From positions 1 to 64,000 of the forward strand of contig NZ_POTW01000014.1 of the NCBI RefSeq assembly GCF_003236295.1: a DNA stretch of 64,000 bases, in the 5' to 3' direction. Each line of letters starts with the position of its first letter. Positions within the stretch are counted from its first letter, which is position 1. Source of the stretch: Jiangella anatolica (GTDB taxonomy: Bacteria > Actinomycetota > Actinomycetes > Jiangellales > Jiangellaceae). The translations under genes were made by a program, and so were the position numbers. The notes under the pieces were generated by a model. It did not search any database and was not told the DNA's origin. It saw only the letters and a program-made list of their open reading frames with translations. Below, piece after piece: positions 29,864 through 42,316 of the stretch.

Positions 29864-31390
29864 ATGCGCTGGGAAGCTCAGGAGCTCGCCGTCACCGACG
29901 GGACGGCACTCCCCGGCCTGCAGCGCATCGCGGGGCTCGTCCGCAGCGTACGCACGCCCGAGTTCGAGGGCATCACCTTCCACGAGGTGACGTCGAAGTC
30001 GGCGCTGAACAAGGTGCCGGAGGCGTCGCACGTCCCGTTCCGCTGGACGGTGAACCCCTACCGCGGCTGCAGCCACGCCTGCACCTACTGCCTGTCCGGC
30101 TACGCGCCGGTCAGCATGGCCGACGGCTCCACCGTGCCGCTGGCCCGGGTCCGGCCAGGCGACCAGGTGCTCGGCACGCGGCGCGAGGGCGTGAGCCGGC
30201 GGCTGGTGCGCACCACGGTGATCGACCACTGGCGGACGTCGAAGCCGGCGTTCCGGATCGAGCTGGACGGCGGCACGTCCATGGTGGCCAGCGGCGACCA
30301 CCGGTTCCTCACGCCGGACGGCTGGAAACACGTCGCGCCGGCCCCCGATGACGAGCCGCCCCGTCCGCACCTGACCACCCGGGACCGGCTGATGGGGCTG
30401 CGCCGCGCCGTCGTCGGCGCCGCCGTCCGGGCCGACGGGATGCTCGCCGTCAGCTACGTCCGCTCGCTGGACGTCGAGCTGCCGATGTTCGACCTCACCA
30501 CCGGCACCGGCGACTTCATCGCGCACGGCGTCGTCAACCACAACTGCTTCGCCCGCAACACCCACACCTACCTCGACCTCGACGCCGGCGACGACTTCGA
30601 CCGCCAGGTCATCGTCAAGGTCAACGTCGCCGAGGTGCTGGCCCGCGAGGTGACCCGGCGGACGTGGGCGCGCGAGCACGTCGCTATGGGTACCAACACC
30701 GACCCCTACCAGCGGGCCGAGGGCCGGTACCGGCTGATGCCCGGCATCATCGAGGCGCTGGCCGGGTCGGGCACGCCGTTCAGCATTCTCACCAAGGGCA
30801 CGCTGCTGCGCCGCGACCTGCCGCTGCTGCAGCGCGCCGCCGAGGACGTCGAGGTCGGCATCGGAGTGTCGCTGGCGGTGCTGGACGAGACGCTGCACCG
30901 CTCGGTCGAGCCGGGCACGCCGACGCCGAAGGCTCGGCTCGACCTCATCCGCGCGATCCGCGCGGCCGGGCTGCCGTGCACCGTCCTGCTGGCGCCGATC
31001 CTGCCCGGGCTGACCGACTCCGAGGAGCACCTGTCCGCGCTGGTGGCCGCCGTCGCCGATGCCGGGGCGACGGGGATCAGCTACATCCCGCTGCACCTAC
31101 GGCCGGGCGCGCGCGAGTGGTACCTCGGCTGGCTGGAGTCGACGCGGCCGGACCTGCTGCCGCTGTACCGCCGGCTCTACCACCGTGGCTCCTACTCCGA
31201 CCAGCGCTACCGCGACTGGCTCCGGGCCCGGGTCGAGCCGCACCTGCGGAAGTACCGGATGCGCGACGACGATGACGAGCCGCTGGTCGACGACCGCCGC
31301 CGGCCGCTGCACGGCAAGCGCTGGGGGACGCGGCTCCGCCCGGCGCGCCTGGAGCCGCCGCCCGAGCCCGCCCAGGACGCGCTGTTCTGA
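29864..31390 (+). CDS. Rv2578c-type radical SAM protein interrupted by an intein
   Basis: The 508-residue precursor is a radical-SAM protein whose CX3CX2C iron-sulfur motif ([15 protein letters not shown]) is split. Cys69 and Cys73 lie before, and the third Cys (Cys228) lies after, a 152-residue intein (residues 76-227). After splicing the protein would be 356 residues and read [14 protein letters not shown], as in uninterrupted relatives such as M. tuberculosis Rv2578c. The remaining domain has the SPL-like G-T-N-T-D-P-Y and [11 protein letters not shown] motifs. The substrate is unknown. Since the cluster cannot form before splicing, activity should depend on it. The gene lies between hisS and aspS, as in Mycobacterium. 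Confidence 0.88.
   Translation: MRWEAQELAVTDGTALPGLQRIAGLVRSVRTPEFEGITFHEVTSKSALNKVPEASHVPFRWTVNPYRGCSHACTYCLSGYAPVSMADGSTVPLARVRPGDQVLGTRREGVSRRLVRTTVIDHWRTSKPAFRIELDGGTSMVASGDHRFLTPDGWKHVAPAPDDEPPRPHLTTRDRLMGLRRAVVGAAVRADGMLAVSYVRSLDVELPMFDLTTGTGDFIAHGVVNHNCFARNTHTYLDLDAGDDFDRQVIVKVNVAEVLAREVTRRTWAREHVAMGTNTDPYQRAEGRYRLMPGIIEALAGSGTPFSILTKGTLLRRDLPLLQRAAEDVEVGIGVSLAVLDETLHRSVEPGTPTPKARLDLIRAIRAAGLPCTVLLAPILPGLTDSEEHLSALVAAVADAGATGISYIPLHLRPGAREWYLGWLESTRPDLLPLYRRLYHRGSYSDQRYRDWLRARVEPHLRKYRMRDDDDEPLVDDRRRPLHGKRWGTRLRPARLEPPPEPAQDALF
30089..30544 (+). other. Mini-intein inside the radical SAM cysteine motif
   Basis: The inserted 152 residues start with Cys1 (C-L-S-G-Y-A-P-V, block A) and continue with D-G-S-T-V-P-L and P-G-D-Q-V-L-G. 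Block B is S-G-D-H-R-F-L-T with its His (intein residue 71). The end is a block F/G region with M-F-D-L-T-T, then V-V-N-H-N, with the extein Cys following. Cys1, the penultimate His, terminal Asn and +1 Cys are all present, so splicing should work. The space between blocks B and F is about 50 residues with no LAGLIDADG motif, so no homing endonuclease remains. Confidence 0.88.
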
Positions 31391-31484
31391 GCGGGTATCG
31401 AGTCGCCGCGGGTGGAGTGGGTTCCGTAGGATCGCTAGGTCACAGTTCCGGATACCCGATCCAGACGATCCGAGAGGACCATCC

Positions 31485-33245
31485 GTGCTCCGCACCCACG
31501 AGGCCGGCACATTGCGTGCCGGCCACGCCGGCCAGACCGTCACACTCACCGGCTGGGTGGCCCGCCGCCGCGATCACGGTGGAGTGGCGTTCCTGGATCT
31601 GCGCGACGCGTCCGGGGTGGCGCAGGTGGTGGTGCGGGACGAGGCCGTGGCGCACGGGCTGCGCAACGAGTTCTGCGTCAAGGTGACCGGCCAGGTGGGC
31701 CGGCGACCGGACGGCAACGAGAACCCGAACCTGCCGACCGGCGAGATCGAGGTCGTCGCCGACGCCGTCGAGGTGCTGAGCGAGGCCGAGCCGCTGCCGT
31801 TCCAGATCGACGACCACGTCGACGTCGGCGAGGAGGTGCGGCTGAAGTACCGCTACCTCGACCTGCGCCGCTCCGGCCCGGCCGCCGCGATCCGGCTGCG
31901 CAGCGCGGTCAACAAGGCCGCCCGCGACGTCCTGCTCGACGAGAACTTCGTCGAGGTCGAGACGCCGACGCTGACCCGGTCGACGCCGGAGGGCGCGCGC
32001 GACTTCCTGGTGCCGGCCCGGCTGCGGCCGGGGTCCTGGTACGCGCTGCCGCAGTCGCCGCAGTTGTTCAAGCAGTTGCTGATGGTCGCCGGCCTGGAGC
32101 GGTACTTCCAGATCGCCCGCTGCTACCGCGACGAGGACTTCCGCGCCGACCGGCAGCCCGAGTTCACCCAGCTCGACATCGAGATGAGCTTCGTCGAGCA
32201 GGACGACGTCATCGCGCTGGCCGAACGCGTCCTTCGAGCGCTGTGGGCCCTCGTCGGCCACGAGATCACCACCCCGATCCCGCGGATGACCTACCGCGAC
32301 GCGATGGACCGGTTCGGCTCGGACAAGCCGGACCTGCGGTTCGGCCAGGAGCTGACCGAGGTCACCGGGCACTTCGCGAACACGTCGTTCCGGGTCTTCC
32401 AGGCGTCCTACGTCGGCGCCGTCGTGCACCCGGGCGGCGCCTCGCAGAGCCGCAAGGAGCTGGACGGCTGGCAGGACTGGGCCAAGGCGCGCGGGGCCCG
32501 CGGCCTGGCGTACGTGCTGGTCGGGGCCGACGGCGAGCTGTCCGGCCCGGTCGCGAAGAACCTGTCCGAGGACGAGAAGGCCGGCCTGCCCAAGCTCGTC
32601 GGCGCCGCACCCGGCGACGCGGTCTTCTTCGCCGCCGGCCCGCGCCGCTCGTCGCAGGCGCTGCTCGGCGCGGCCCGGCTCGAGATCGGCCGCCGCGCGG
32701 GGCTCATCGACGAGGACGCCTGGGCGTTCACCTGGGTGGTCGACTCGCCGCTGTTCGAGCCGGTCGACGAGACCGACGACGTCGCCGTCGGGTCCGGCGC
32801 GTGGACCGCCGTGCACCACGCGTTCACCTCGCCGAAGCCGGAGTCGCTGGACACCTTCGACACCGACCCGGGCAGCGCCCTCGCCTACGCCTACGACATC
32901 GTCTGCAACGGCAACGAGATCGGCGGCGGGTCGATCCGTATCCACCGCCGCGACGTGCAGGAACGCGTCTTCCAGGTGATGGGCCTGAGGCGCGACGAGG
33001 CGCAGGAGAAGTTCGGCTTCCTCCTCGACGCGTTCAAGTACGGCGCGCCGCCGCACGGCGGCATCGCGTTCGGCTGGGACCGCATCACCGCGCTGCTGGC
33101 CGGCTCGGACTCGATCCGCGAGGTGATCGCGTTCCCGAAGACCGGCGGCGGCTACGACCCGCTGACGGCCGCGCCGGCGCCGATCACCGCGCAGCAGCGC
33201 AAGGAGGCCGGCATCGACGCCGTACCGGAGCAGCCCGAGGGCTGA
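31485..33245 (+). CDS. aspS: Aspartyl-tRNA synthetase (probably non-discriminating Asp/Asn type)
   Basis: The 586-residue class IIb synthetase has an N-terminal OB-fold (about 15-105) with [11 protein letters not shown]. Motif 2 is [20 protein letters not shown] insert domain (about 280-415) follows, and motif 3 is G-I-A-F-G-W-D-R. Bacterial-type full length. Many actinobacteria use such an enzyme with GatCAB to make Asn-tRNA; whether this one is discriminating cannot be decided from the reading. The GTG start follows GAGAGGA. A TAGGAT hexamer at 31427-31432 may be its -10 element. Confidence 0.94.
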   Translation: MLRTHEAGTLRAGHAGQTVTLTGWVARRRDHGGVAFLDLRDASGVAQVVVRDEAVAHGLRNEFCVKVTGQVGRRPDGNENPNLPTGEIEVVADAVEVLSEAEPLPFQIDDHVDVGEEVRLKYRYLDLRRSGPAAAIRLRSAVNKAARDVLLDENFVEVETPTLTRSTPEGARDFLVPARLRPGSWYALPQSPQLFKQLLMVAGLERYFQIARCYRDEDFRADRQPEFTQLDIEMSFVEQDDVIALAERVLRALWALVGHEITTPIPRMTYRDAMDRFGSDKPDLRFGQELTEVTGHFANTSFRVFQASYVGAVVHPGGASQSRKELDGWQDWAKARGARGLAYVLVGADGELSGPVAKNLSEDEKAGLPKLVGAAPGDAVFFAAGPRRSSQALLGAARLEIGRRAGLIDEDAWAFTWVVDSPLFEPVDETDDVAVGSGAWTAVHHAFTSPKPESLDTFDTDPGSALAYAYDIVCNGNEIGGGSIRIHRRDVQERVFQVMGLRRDEAQEKFGFLLDAFKYGAPPHGGIAFGWDRITALLAGSDSIREVIAFPKTGGGYDPLTAAPAPITAQQRKEAGIDAVPEQPEG

Positions 33246-33326
33246 CGGGCGCCGTGTCGGATCCGGCCCACGCCCGGACGTCTACGAGGTAGCAGCCCAC
33301 CTCGTCGACGACCTGGAAGGTCCCGC

Positions 33327-33797
33327 ATGACACCGCAACCCACCCTCGCCCCGCGGCCCCTCGCCGAACGTCGCGACGTCGCAGCGCAGCGGCTCGCCAC
33401 CTACCATCGGCTCTGGCTCGCCACCGGTCGCGACGGTCACGGCGCGCACCTGATCCCGGTGAGCTTCGTCTGGACCGGCGAGCACCTGGTCATGGCCACG
33501 TTCGAGCGCAGCCGGACGATGGCCAACCTCCGCGCGCACCCGCGATCCAGGGCGGCGATCGGCGACACCGACGACGTCGTCACCGTCGACGGCGACGTCG
33601 CGATCGTCGACGTGGCGGAGGTCGACCCGGCGACCGCGGGCCGGTACGCGCAGGTCTCGCACGATCCCCGGCGGATGCCCGGCTTCCTGTACTTGTACCT
33701 TCGGCCGGACCGTGTCCAGGTCTGGAACGGCTTCCACGAGTTCGGCGGGCGCACGGTCATGCTCGACGGCTCCTGGCTGGACGAGCCCGTCGACTGA
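33327..33797 (+). CDS. PPOX-class F420-dependent oxidoreductase-like protein
   Basis: The 156-residue protein has the split-barrel fold pattern of pyridoxamine-phosphate-oxidase-like flavin/F420 proteins: L-A-T-G-R-D-G-H-G-A-H-L-I-P-V-S-F after an N-terminal helix, then V-M-A-T-F-E-R-S-R-T-M-A-N-L. The last region carries the conserved Tyr-rich Y-L-Y-L-R-P-D-R-V-Q-V-W segment. Small actinobacterial members (TIGR03668-like) bind F420. Substrate unknown. It lies 81 bases after aspS and ends 3 bases before the convergent VOC gene. Confidence 0.75.
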   Translation: MTPQPTLAPRPLAERRDVAAQRLATYHRLWLATGRDGHGAHLIPVSFVWTGEHLVMATFERSRTMANLRAHPRSRAAIGDTDDVVTVDGDVAIVDVAEVDPATAGRYAQVSHDPRRMPGFLYLYLRPDRVQVWNGFHEFGGRTVMLDGSWLDEPVD

Positions 33798-33800
33798 GGT

Positions 33801-34225
33801 CTACTGGACGCAGAACTCGTTGCCTTCGGGGTCGGCCAGGACGTAGTGGTACTCGCGGTACGGCCCCCACATGCTGTCCGCCTTGTTCAGGACGGTCGCG
33901 CCGAGGCCGGTGAGCCGCTCGACCTCGGCGTCGACCTCCTCGGGCGTCGCACGTCGTCCAGGGGTCGCGTTGAGGTCGAGGTGCACGCGGTTCTTCACGC
34001 GCTTCGGCTCCGGCACCCGCTGGAAGTAGAACCGAGGACCCTCGCCGGCGGGGTCTTCGGCGACGGCCCGGGCCAGCAGGTCGTCCTCGGTGAGTCCGCC
34101 GGCGAGCAGCTCGCGCCGCATCTCCTCGGGGTACTCCAGCCGCGGGTAGCCCATGACGTCGGACCAGAAGTGGGCGAGCCGGCGCGGGTCGGCACAGTCG
34201 AACAGATGTTGCCGATCTTGTGCAC
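33801..34225 (-). pseudogene. VOC (glyoxalase/bleomycin resistance-like) gene with an early single-base frameshift
   Basis: The main frame encodes a complete VOC fold: D-C-A-D-P-R-R-L-A-H-F-W, R-V-H-L-D-L-N-A, and Y-H-Y-V-L-A-D-P-E-G-N-E-F-C. The natural N-terminus, V-H-K-I-G-N-I, is in another frame. It starts at the GTG at 34225 with AGGAGA in front, and lacks one base between about 34203 and 34208 to join the main frame. An ATG at 34280 keeps the main frame open but gives an unrelated leader (G-T-V-H-G-K-A). So the gene is either broken near its start, makes a leader-altered protein, or carries a sequencing error. Confidence 0.65.
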
Positions 34226-34381
34226 GAGCGGTCTCCTGTCGGTGCTGAGGCGTAAACGCTTTGCCGTGGACCGTACCCACGTGGCATCATCGATCTCGAT
34301 GTGATCTGACGCGTGACTCTCGCCCGCGCCCGAGGTGTGTCCACCCGGCGGGCTCCTGTCAACCTCGCCGAGGTCGGTCAC

Positions 34382-36019
34382 GTGTCTCTTCTCTCCGTTC
34401 GTTCCCTCTCCATCGCCTACGCCGGCCGCCGCGTCCTCGACGGCGTCAGCTACGACGCCGCCGCGGGGGAGCGGCTCGGCATCGTCGGCGAGAACGGCGC
34501 GGGCAAGACGACGCTGCTCCGGCTCTCCGCCGGGGTGGAGCGGCCCGACACCGGCACCGTCGAGCGGCACGGCAGCCTCGGCTACCTCACCCAGGAGCCG
34601 GAGCTGCCGGTCGGCGGCACCGTCGACGGCGCCATCGACGCGGCGCTCGCGGAGTTCCGCGTCCTCGAGCAGCGCATGCGCGCCGCCGAGGCCGCGCTGG
34701 CCGAGGGCGACCAGTCGGTGCTGGACGAGTACGGCGACCTGCTGGCCGAGTTCGAGCACCGCGACGGCTGGTCCGCCGACGCCCGGGCGGCCCGCGCCCT
34801 GGCCGGGCTCGGCCTCGGCGACGTGGCGGGGGACCGGCCGCTGGACACGCTGTCCGGTGGGCAGCGCTCCCGGCTGGCGCTGGCGCTCGCGCTGGTCCGG
34901 GCGCCGGACGTGCTGCTGCTGGACGAGCCGACGAACCACCTCGACGACGACGCGATCGCCTTCCTCGAGGACGCGCTGCGGGCCTACCGCGGCGCCGTCG
35001 TCACCGTCTCGCACGACCGCGCCTTCCTCGACACCGTCGCGACGTCCATCCTCGACCTCGACCCGGCCCTGACGGTCGAGCGCGACGGCACCCCGCACAT
35101 CGGCCCGGCCCGCTACACCGGCGCGTACACCGACTACCTGGCCGGCAAGGCCGCCGCCCGGGCGCGCTGGGAGCAGGCGTACGCCACCTGGTCCGACGAC
35201 GTCGACGAGGCCCGCGCGGTGGTCAAGCAGGACGCCCGCCGGGTCGGCCACGACGGCCGCGGCCGCCGCGACAACGACAAGTTCGTCGTGCACTTCCTCA
35301 GCCAGAAGGTGGACGCCGCGGTGTCGCGGCGCGTCCGCGACGCGGAGAACCGGCTGCGCCGGCTGGAGGAGCTGCGCATCCCGAAGCCGCCCCGGCTGCT
35401 CACGTTCGACGCCGCGCTCGGCGCCGACGTCCCCGACGGCGTGCTGATCGCCGTCCGCGACGTCAAGGTGCCGGGCCGCATCACCGCGCGAGCGCTCGAC
35501 GTCACGCGCGACACCCGGCTGATGATCACCGGCCGCAACGGCTCGGGCAAGTCGTCGCTGCTGTCGGTGCTGGCCGGGGCGCTGGAGCCGGACACCGGCG
35601 AGGTGCTGCGCTCGCGCCGGTTGCGGATCGGCTGGCTGCCGCAGACCGGCAGCTTCGCCGACCTGGAGCTGACGGCGGTGCAGGCGTTCGCCGCCGGCCG
35701 TCCCGGCCCGGCCGACGAGTACCAGGCCGAGCTGGCCGGCCTCGGTCTGCTGCCCGGGCACGCGCTGGCGACCCCGGTCGGGTCGCTGTCGGTCGGCCAG
35801 CAGCGCCGGCTCGCGCTGGCCCGGCTGCTGGTGAACCGCCCGCAGGTGCTGTTGCTCGACGAGCCGACGAACCACCTGTCCCTCGGCCTGGTCGAGGAGC
35901 TGGAGGCCGCGGTCGACGGCGCCGGCCTGGCCGTCGTCGTCGTGACGCACGACCGCTGGGCGCGGCACCGCTGGCAGGGCGAGCGCGCCGAGGTCGTCGA
36001 CGGTGAGCTGATGCTGTGA
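34382..36019 (+). CDS. ABC-F family ATPase (antibiotic-resistance type)
   Basis: The 545-residue cytoplasmic protein has two ABC ATPase domains and no membrane segment, which defines ABC-F translation factors. Domain 1 has G-E-N-G-A-G-K-T-T, L-S-G-G-Q-R-S-R and L-L-L-D-E-P-T-N-H-L. Domain 2 has G-R-N-G-S-G-K-S-S, L-S-V-G-Q-Q-R-R and L-L-L-D-E-P-T-N-H-L. The linker between them (about 235-330) is long and basic, the part that reaches into the ribosome in resistance proteins of actinobacteria (TlrC/OleB-like). The GTG at 34382 matches the family N-terminus. The drug, if any, is unknown. Confidence 0.85.
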   Translation: MSLLSVRSLSIAYAGRRVLDGVSYDAAAGERLGIVGENGAGKTTLLRLSAGVERPDTGTVERHGSLGYLTQEPELPVGGTVDGAIDAALAEFRVLEQRMRAAEAALAEGDQSVLDEYGDLLAEFEHRDGWSADARAARALAGLGLGDVAGDRPLDTLSGGQRSRLALALALVRAPDVLLLDEPTNHLDDDAIAFLEDALRAYRGAVVTVSHDRAFLDTVATSILDLDPALTVERDGTPHIGPARYTGAYTDYLAGKAAARARWEQAYATWSDDVDEARAVVKQDARRVGHDGRGRRDNDKFVVHFLSQKVDAAVSRRVRDAENRLRRLEELRIPKPPRLLTFDAALGADVPDGVLIAVRDVKVPGRITARALDVTRDTRLMITGRNGSGKSSLLSVLAGALEPDTGEVLRSRRLRIGWLPQTGSFADLELTAVQAFAAGRPGPADEYQAELAGLGLLPGHALATPVGSLSVGQQRRLALARLLVNRPQVLLLDEPTNHLSLGLVEELEAAVDGAGLAVVVVTHDRWARHRWQGERAEVVDGELML

Positions 36020-36029
36020 GCGCGCTCCG

Positions 36030-36548
36030 TCAGGCCATCGCGTACGGGTCGCGCAGGTCGTAGCGGGCGATGAGGTCGGCCATCCACTCCGGCTGGTGCA
36101 GCTCCAGGCCATGCGCCGCGGCCAGCGCCATCATCTCCTCCACCGGCGGCGGATCCGCGGCGCCCATCGTGACCACACTGTGGAAGAAGTGCTCGAAGCC
36201 GGCCGGCGCGATGATCTCGATCATGCGGGCCGGCTCCTGGCCCGCATTCCACATGGTGTGCACCTCGCCGCGCGGTTTGGTGATGTAGCCTCCGGCGCCG
36301 AGGACGACCTCGCGGTCGCCGGAGCGGAACCCGATCTCGCCGGCGGTGACGATGGAGAACTCGTCCTCTCGTGTGTGCAGGTGGGCGGGCACCAGCGCGC
36401 CGACCGGGAACGGGTGCTCGACGACGGAGAGCTGCCCGCCGGTGTCGCGGCCCCAGAGCTTGAACTGGACCCCGATGGTGCCGAGGTCGCCGGTCTCGCC
36501 CTCGCCGGGCTGCACGATGGTCAGCGGAGGTGCGTCGGCGCTGGTCAT
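36030..36548 (-). CDS. Cupin-domain protein
   Basis: The 172-residue protein contains one cupin barrel: motif 1 is H-L-H-T-R-E-D-E-F-S-I-V-T-A-G-E-I-G, with two His and a Glu for metal binding. Motif 2 is P-R-G-E-V-H-T-M-W-N. The C-terminal helical tail has W-M-A-D-L-I-A-R-Y-D-L. Similar single-domain cupins in actinobacteria are often quercetinase-like or bind small ligands; the substrate is not evident. It diverges from a TetR-family gene 92 bases away and is a plausible target of that regulator. Confidence 0.75.
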   Translation of the reverse strand: MTSADAPPLTIVQPGEGETGDLGTIGVQFKLWGRDTGGQLSVVEHPFPVGALVPAHLHTREDEFSIVTAGEIGFRSGDREVVLGAGGYITKPRGEVHTMWNAGQEPARMIEIIAPAGFEHFFHSVVTMGAADPPPVEEMMALAAAHGLELHQPEWMADLIARYDLRDPYAMA

Positions 36549-36640
36549 GGATCACTCGCCCCCTCAATTCCGAGTTACACTGGTGTTCGCTGAAATCCGC
36601 TGCCCAGATCGTCCGCCCAGGCGAGCCGGAGTGTCAAGAG

Positions 36641-37243
36641 TTGAGTGAGCAGGGTCGTCCACCGAAATCGCGCGACTACCGGATGACGAAGCGCGCCGAG
36701 CAGGTCGAACAGACCCGGCGGCGCATCGTCGAGGCTGCCGTCGAGGTCCACGGCACGCTGGGCCCGGCGGCCGCGAGCATCTCGGCGATCGCCGAGCGGG
36801 CCGGCGTCACCCGGCTCACCGTCTACCGCCACTTCCCGGACGACGAGGCGCTCTTCGCCGCCTGCAGCGCGCACTGGCTGGCCGGACAGCGTCCGCCGGA
36901 CCCGGCCGGGTGGGCGTCGATCGCCGACCCCGAGCGCCGGCTGTCGACGGGGCTGGGCGAGCTCTACCGCTTCTACGCCGAGGGCGAGCCGATGCTCACG
37001 AGCATCCTGCGCGACAAGGCCGCGCTGCCCGCCACGTTCCGGGCCGCGCAGGAGGCCGGCGACGCCGCGATCGCCGACCTGCTGGCGCAGCCGTTCGACG
37101 GCCCGCCCGAGCGCCGTCGCCTGATCCGTGCGCTCGTCGGCCACGCCGTGTCGTTCTGGACCTGGCGCTCACTCTGCGTCGATCAGCGACTGACCAGGGA
37201 GGACGCGGTCGCCGCGATGACGGGGCTGGTGATGAGCTCGTGA
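36641..37243 (+). CDS. TetR-family transcriptional regulator
   Basis: The 200-residue protein has an N-terminal helix-turn-helix (about residues 22-68, A-S-I-S-A-I-A-E-R-A-G-V-T-R-L-T-V-Y-R-H-F) and an all-helical ligand domain. A TTG at 36641, preceded by GGAG with 9-base spacing, gives the N-terminus G-R-P-P-K-S-R-D-Y-R seen in relatives; an ATG at 36683 is the conservative alternative. It diverges from the cupin gene. The gap contains ACACTGGTGT (36582-36591 region), whose ACAC/GTGT half-sites could be an operator. Confidence 0.75.
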   Translation: MSEQGRPPKSRDYRMTKRAEQVEQTRRRIVEAAVEVHGTLGPAAASISAIAERAGVTRLTVYRHFPDDEALFAACSAHWLAGQRPPDPAGWASIADPERRLSTGLGELYRFYAEGEPMLTSILRDKAALPATFRAAQEAGDAAIADLLAQPFDGPPERRRLIRALVGHAVSFWTWRSLCVDQRLTREDAVAAMTGLVMSS

Positions 37244-37278
37244 CGTGATCACTTTCGGGCTCCTCTGCGGCGACGGCC

Positions 37279-37361
37279 GATGCCCGCGAAACCGCCGGAC
37301 ACAGACCGATGCGGGCCCGAACCCGTCGCTGTGGCGTGCATCCGCCGGTTTCGCGGGCATC
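37279..37361 (+). repeat. Inverted repeat with 21-base arms after the TetR gene
   Basis: Arms 37279-37299 (GATGCCCGCGAAACCGCCGG...) and 37341-37361 are complementary at 20 of 21 positions, with a 41-base loop. It lies in the 273-base interval between the TetR gene and the convergent PAC2 gene, in which no coding region is seen. Likely a bidirectional terminator or dispersed palindrome. Confidence 0.6.
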
Positions 37362-37405
37362 AGCCGGTTCACCCAGGGTCACCGCACGGCTACGAGACAC
37401 CCGTC

Positions 37406-37461
37406 CCGTGATCATCCACCGGTGACCACACCACAGGTCCGCCACCGGTTGATGATCACGG
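37406..37461 (+). terminator. Inverted repeat of the TGATCATC(A/C)ACC family
   Basis: Arms 37406-37424 (CCGTGATCATCCACCGGTG) and 37443-37461 pair over 19 positions with one mismatch. The core GATCATCNACC matches the palindrome at 15707-15768. It sits between convergent genes (TetR and PAC2), consistent with a terminator role. Confidence 0.6.
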
Positions 37462-37516
37462 CAGAGTAGAGCCCAGCCACCCCGCGGAAGCAGCTGACGA
37501 GCCTCAAGTCGGGGGA

Positions 37517-38356
37517 TCAGGTGTCGCGGCGGCGGAGGTAGCGCTCGAACTCGCGGGCGATGTGCTCGCCGGAGGCCTCGGGGAGGTCGACGGTGTCGCG
37601 GGCCTCCTCCAGCCGGCGGACGTACTCGGCGACGTCGGTGTCCTCCTCGGCCAGCTCGTCGACGCCGTGCTGCCAGGCCTCGGCCTGCTCGGCGAGGTCG
37701 CCCATCGGGACCGGGAGGCTGAGCAGGTCCTCGACCCGCTGCAGGAGCACCAGCGTGGCCTTCGGGCAGGGCGACTGGGCGACGTAGTGCGGCACGGCCG
37801 CCCAGAGCGACACGGCGTCCAGTCCGGCCTTGGTGGCGGCGTCCTGGAAGACCCCGACGATGCCGGTGGGGCCCTCGTAGCGCGACTGCTCCAGCCCGAG
37901 CTCCTCGGCCTGGTCAGGGTCGCTCGCGGTGACGGTGACCGGCACCGGCCGGGTGTGCGGCACGTCGGCCAGCAGCGCGCCCAGCGTGACCACCTGCTCG
38001 CAGCCGAGGTCGGTGGCGACGGACAGCAGCTCGGCGCAGAACGCCCGCCACCGCATGTTCGGCTCGATGCCGCGCAGCAGGACGATGTCGCGGTCGTGCT
38101 CCTCGAGGCTGACGACGGACAGCCGGGTGGTGGGCCATTCGATGCTGCGCTTGCCGTCCTCGTCGACGCTGACCATCGGGCGGTTGACCTGGAAGTCGTA
38201 GTACTCGTCGGGGTCGAGAGCGGCGACGGCGCCGGCGTTCCAGACCCGCTCCAGGTGCTCGACACCCGCCGTCGCGGCTTCGCCTGCGTCGTTCCAGCCC
38301 TCGAAGGCCGCGATCAGGACAGGATTGCGCAGCTGCCGCGTCGCATCGTTCGCCAT
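37517..38356 (-). CDS. PAC2-family protein
   Basis: The 279-residue protein matches the PAC2 (proteasome assembly chaperone 2-like) family of actinobacteria. It has an early V-L-I-A-A-F-E-G-W-N-D-A-G-E-A-A-T segment, Y-Y-D-F-Q-V-N-R-P, a central G-A-L-L-A-D-V-P-H-T-R-P strand-loop, and W-A-A-V-P-H-Y-V-A. The last 60 residues are acidic and helical. In actinobacteria these proteins are often near metH, as here; a proteasome link is by homology only and is unproven. It diverges from metH across 156 bases. Confidence 0.8.
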   Translation of the reverse strand: MANDATRQLRNPVLIAAFEGWNDAGEAATAGVEHLERVWNAGAVAALDPDEYYDFQVNRPMVSVDEDGKRSIEWPTTRLSVVSLEEHDRDIVLLRGIEPNMRWRAFCAELLSVATDLGCEQVVTLGALLADVPHTRPVPVTVTASDPDQAEELGLEQSRYEGPTGIVGVFQDAATKAGLDAVSLWAAVPHYVAQSPCPKATLVLLQRVEDLLSLPVPMGDLAEQAEAWQHGVDELAEEDTDVAEYVRRLEEARDTVDLPEASGEHIAREFERYLRRRDT

Positions 38357-38452
38357 CGCGCTCGTCTCCCTGCCTGGAAGGGTGTCCTCCCGACCAACAC
38401 TACGGCTCCCGGAGGCGAAAGGCGCGCGGAGGCTCGTCCCATCATCAGAGAC

Positions 38453-38477
38453 GAATCGTCCGTATGCCGGACGATTC
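38453..38477 (+). promoter_or_regulatory. Hairpin in the PAC2-metH divergent interval
   Basis: GAATCGTCCG and CGGACGATTC form a perfect 10-base stem with a 5-base loop. It lies 36 bases before the metH start and just upstream of a possible promoter (TTGTGA 38479-38484, 16 bases, TAGTCT 38501-38506). It could be an operator rather than an RNA element, because the start would be at about 38513. Confidence 0.4.
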
Positions 38478-38512
38478 CTTGTGAGCAGGCCGGACGCCTT
38501 TAGTCTTGCGGG

Positions 38513-41989
<3,477 letters not shown>

Positions 41990-42001
41990 CGGCCGCGCCG
42001 G

Positions 42002-42316
42002 TCAGTGCGGTCTGCCGTTGTCCGACGGCCGGCCGTCCTGCTCCTGCTCGGTGACGGCGAACCGGACCGAGCCGGCCGGGTCGACCGCGGCGTCGAGCTC
42101 CTTGTCGTCGAGCATGGCGGCCGCGTCGGCCTCCAGGAACAGGACCGCGCCGGCGTCGTCGACGACCTGGTCGCCGGCCTCCGGGGCCGGCCGCAGCTCC
42201 AGGTCGAGCCCGCCATCGGCGTTGGCCGCGATCCGCACCCCGGTGCCGGTCGGCAGGTCCGACCGCCCCTCGATGTCACGGATCACCGCGGCCGCGGTCT
42301 GGGTGAGTGTCAGCAT
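42002..42316 (-). CDS. HesB/IscA-like protein without cysteines
   Basis: The 104-residue protein has the A-type iron-sulfur carrier fold pattern: M-L-T-L-T-Q-T-A-A at the start, G-V-R-I-A-A, and a late D-P-A-G-S-V-R-F. The three Cys that bind clusters in IscA/ErpA are absent; the protein has none. Cys-free members are found in actinobacteria, so this is a family branch rather than damage, but cluster binding is unlikely. The ATG at 42316 has GGAGG upstream. It converges on metH with a 12-base gap. Confidence 0.7.
   Translation of the reverse strand: MLTLTQTAAAVIRDIEGRSDLPTGTGVRIAANADGGLDLELRPAPEAGDQVVDDAGAVLFLEADAAAMLDDKELDAAVDPAGSVRFAVTEQEQDGRPSDNGRPH

Noticed and set aside
38357-38512. Cobalamin or SAM riboswitch before metH
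   Set aside because: The gap is only 156 bases, lacks a B12-box-like or SAM-motif pattern, and the likely transcript starts at the ATG.
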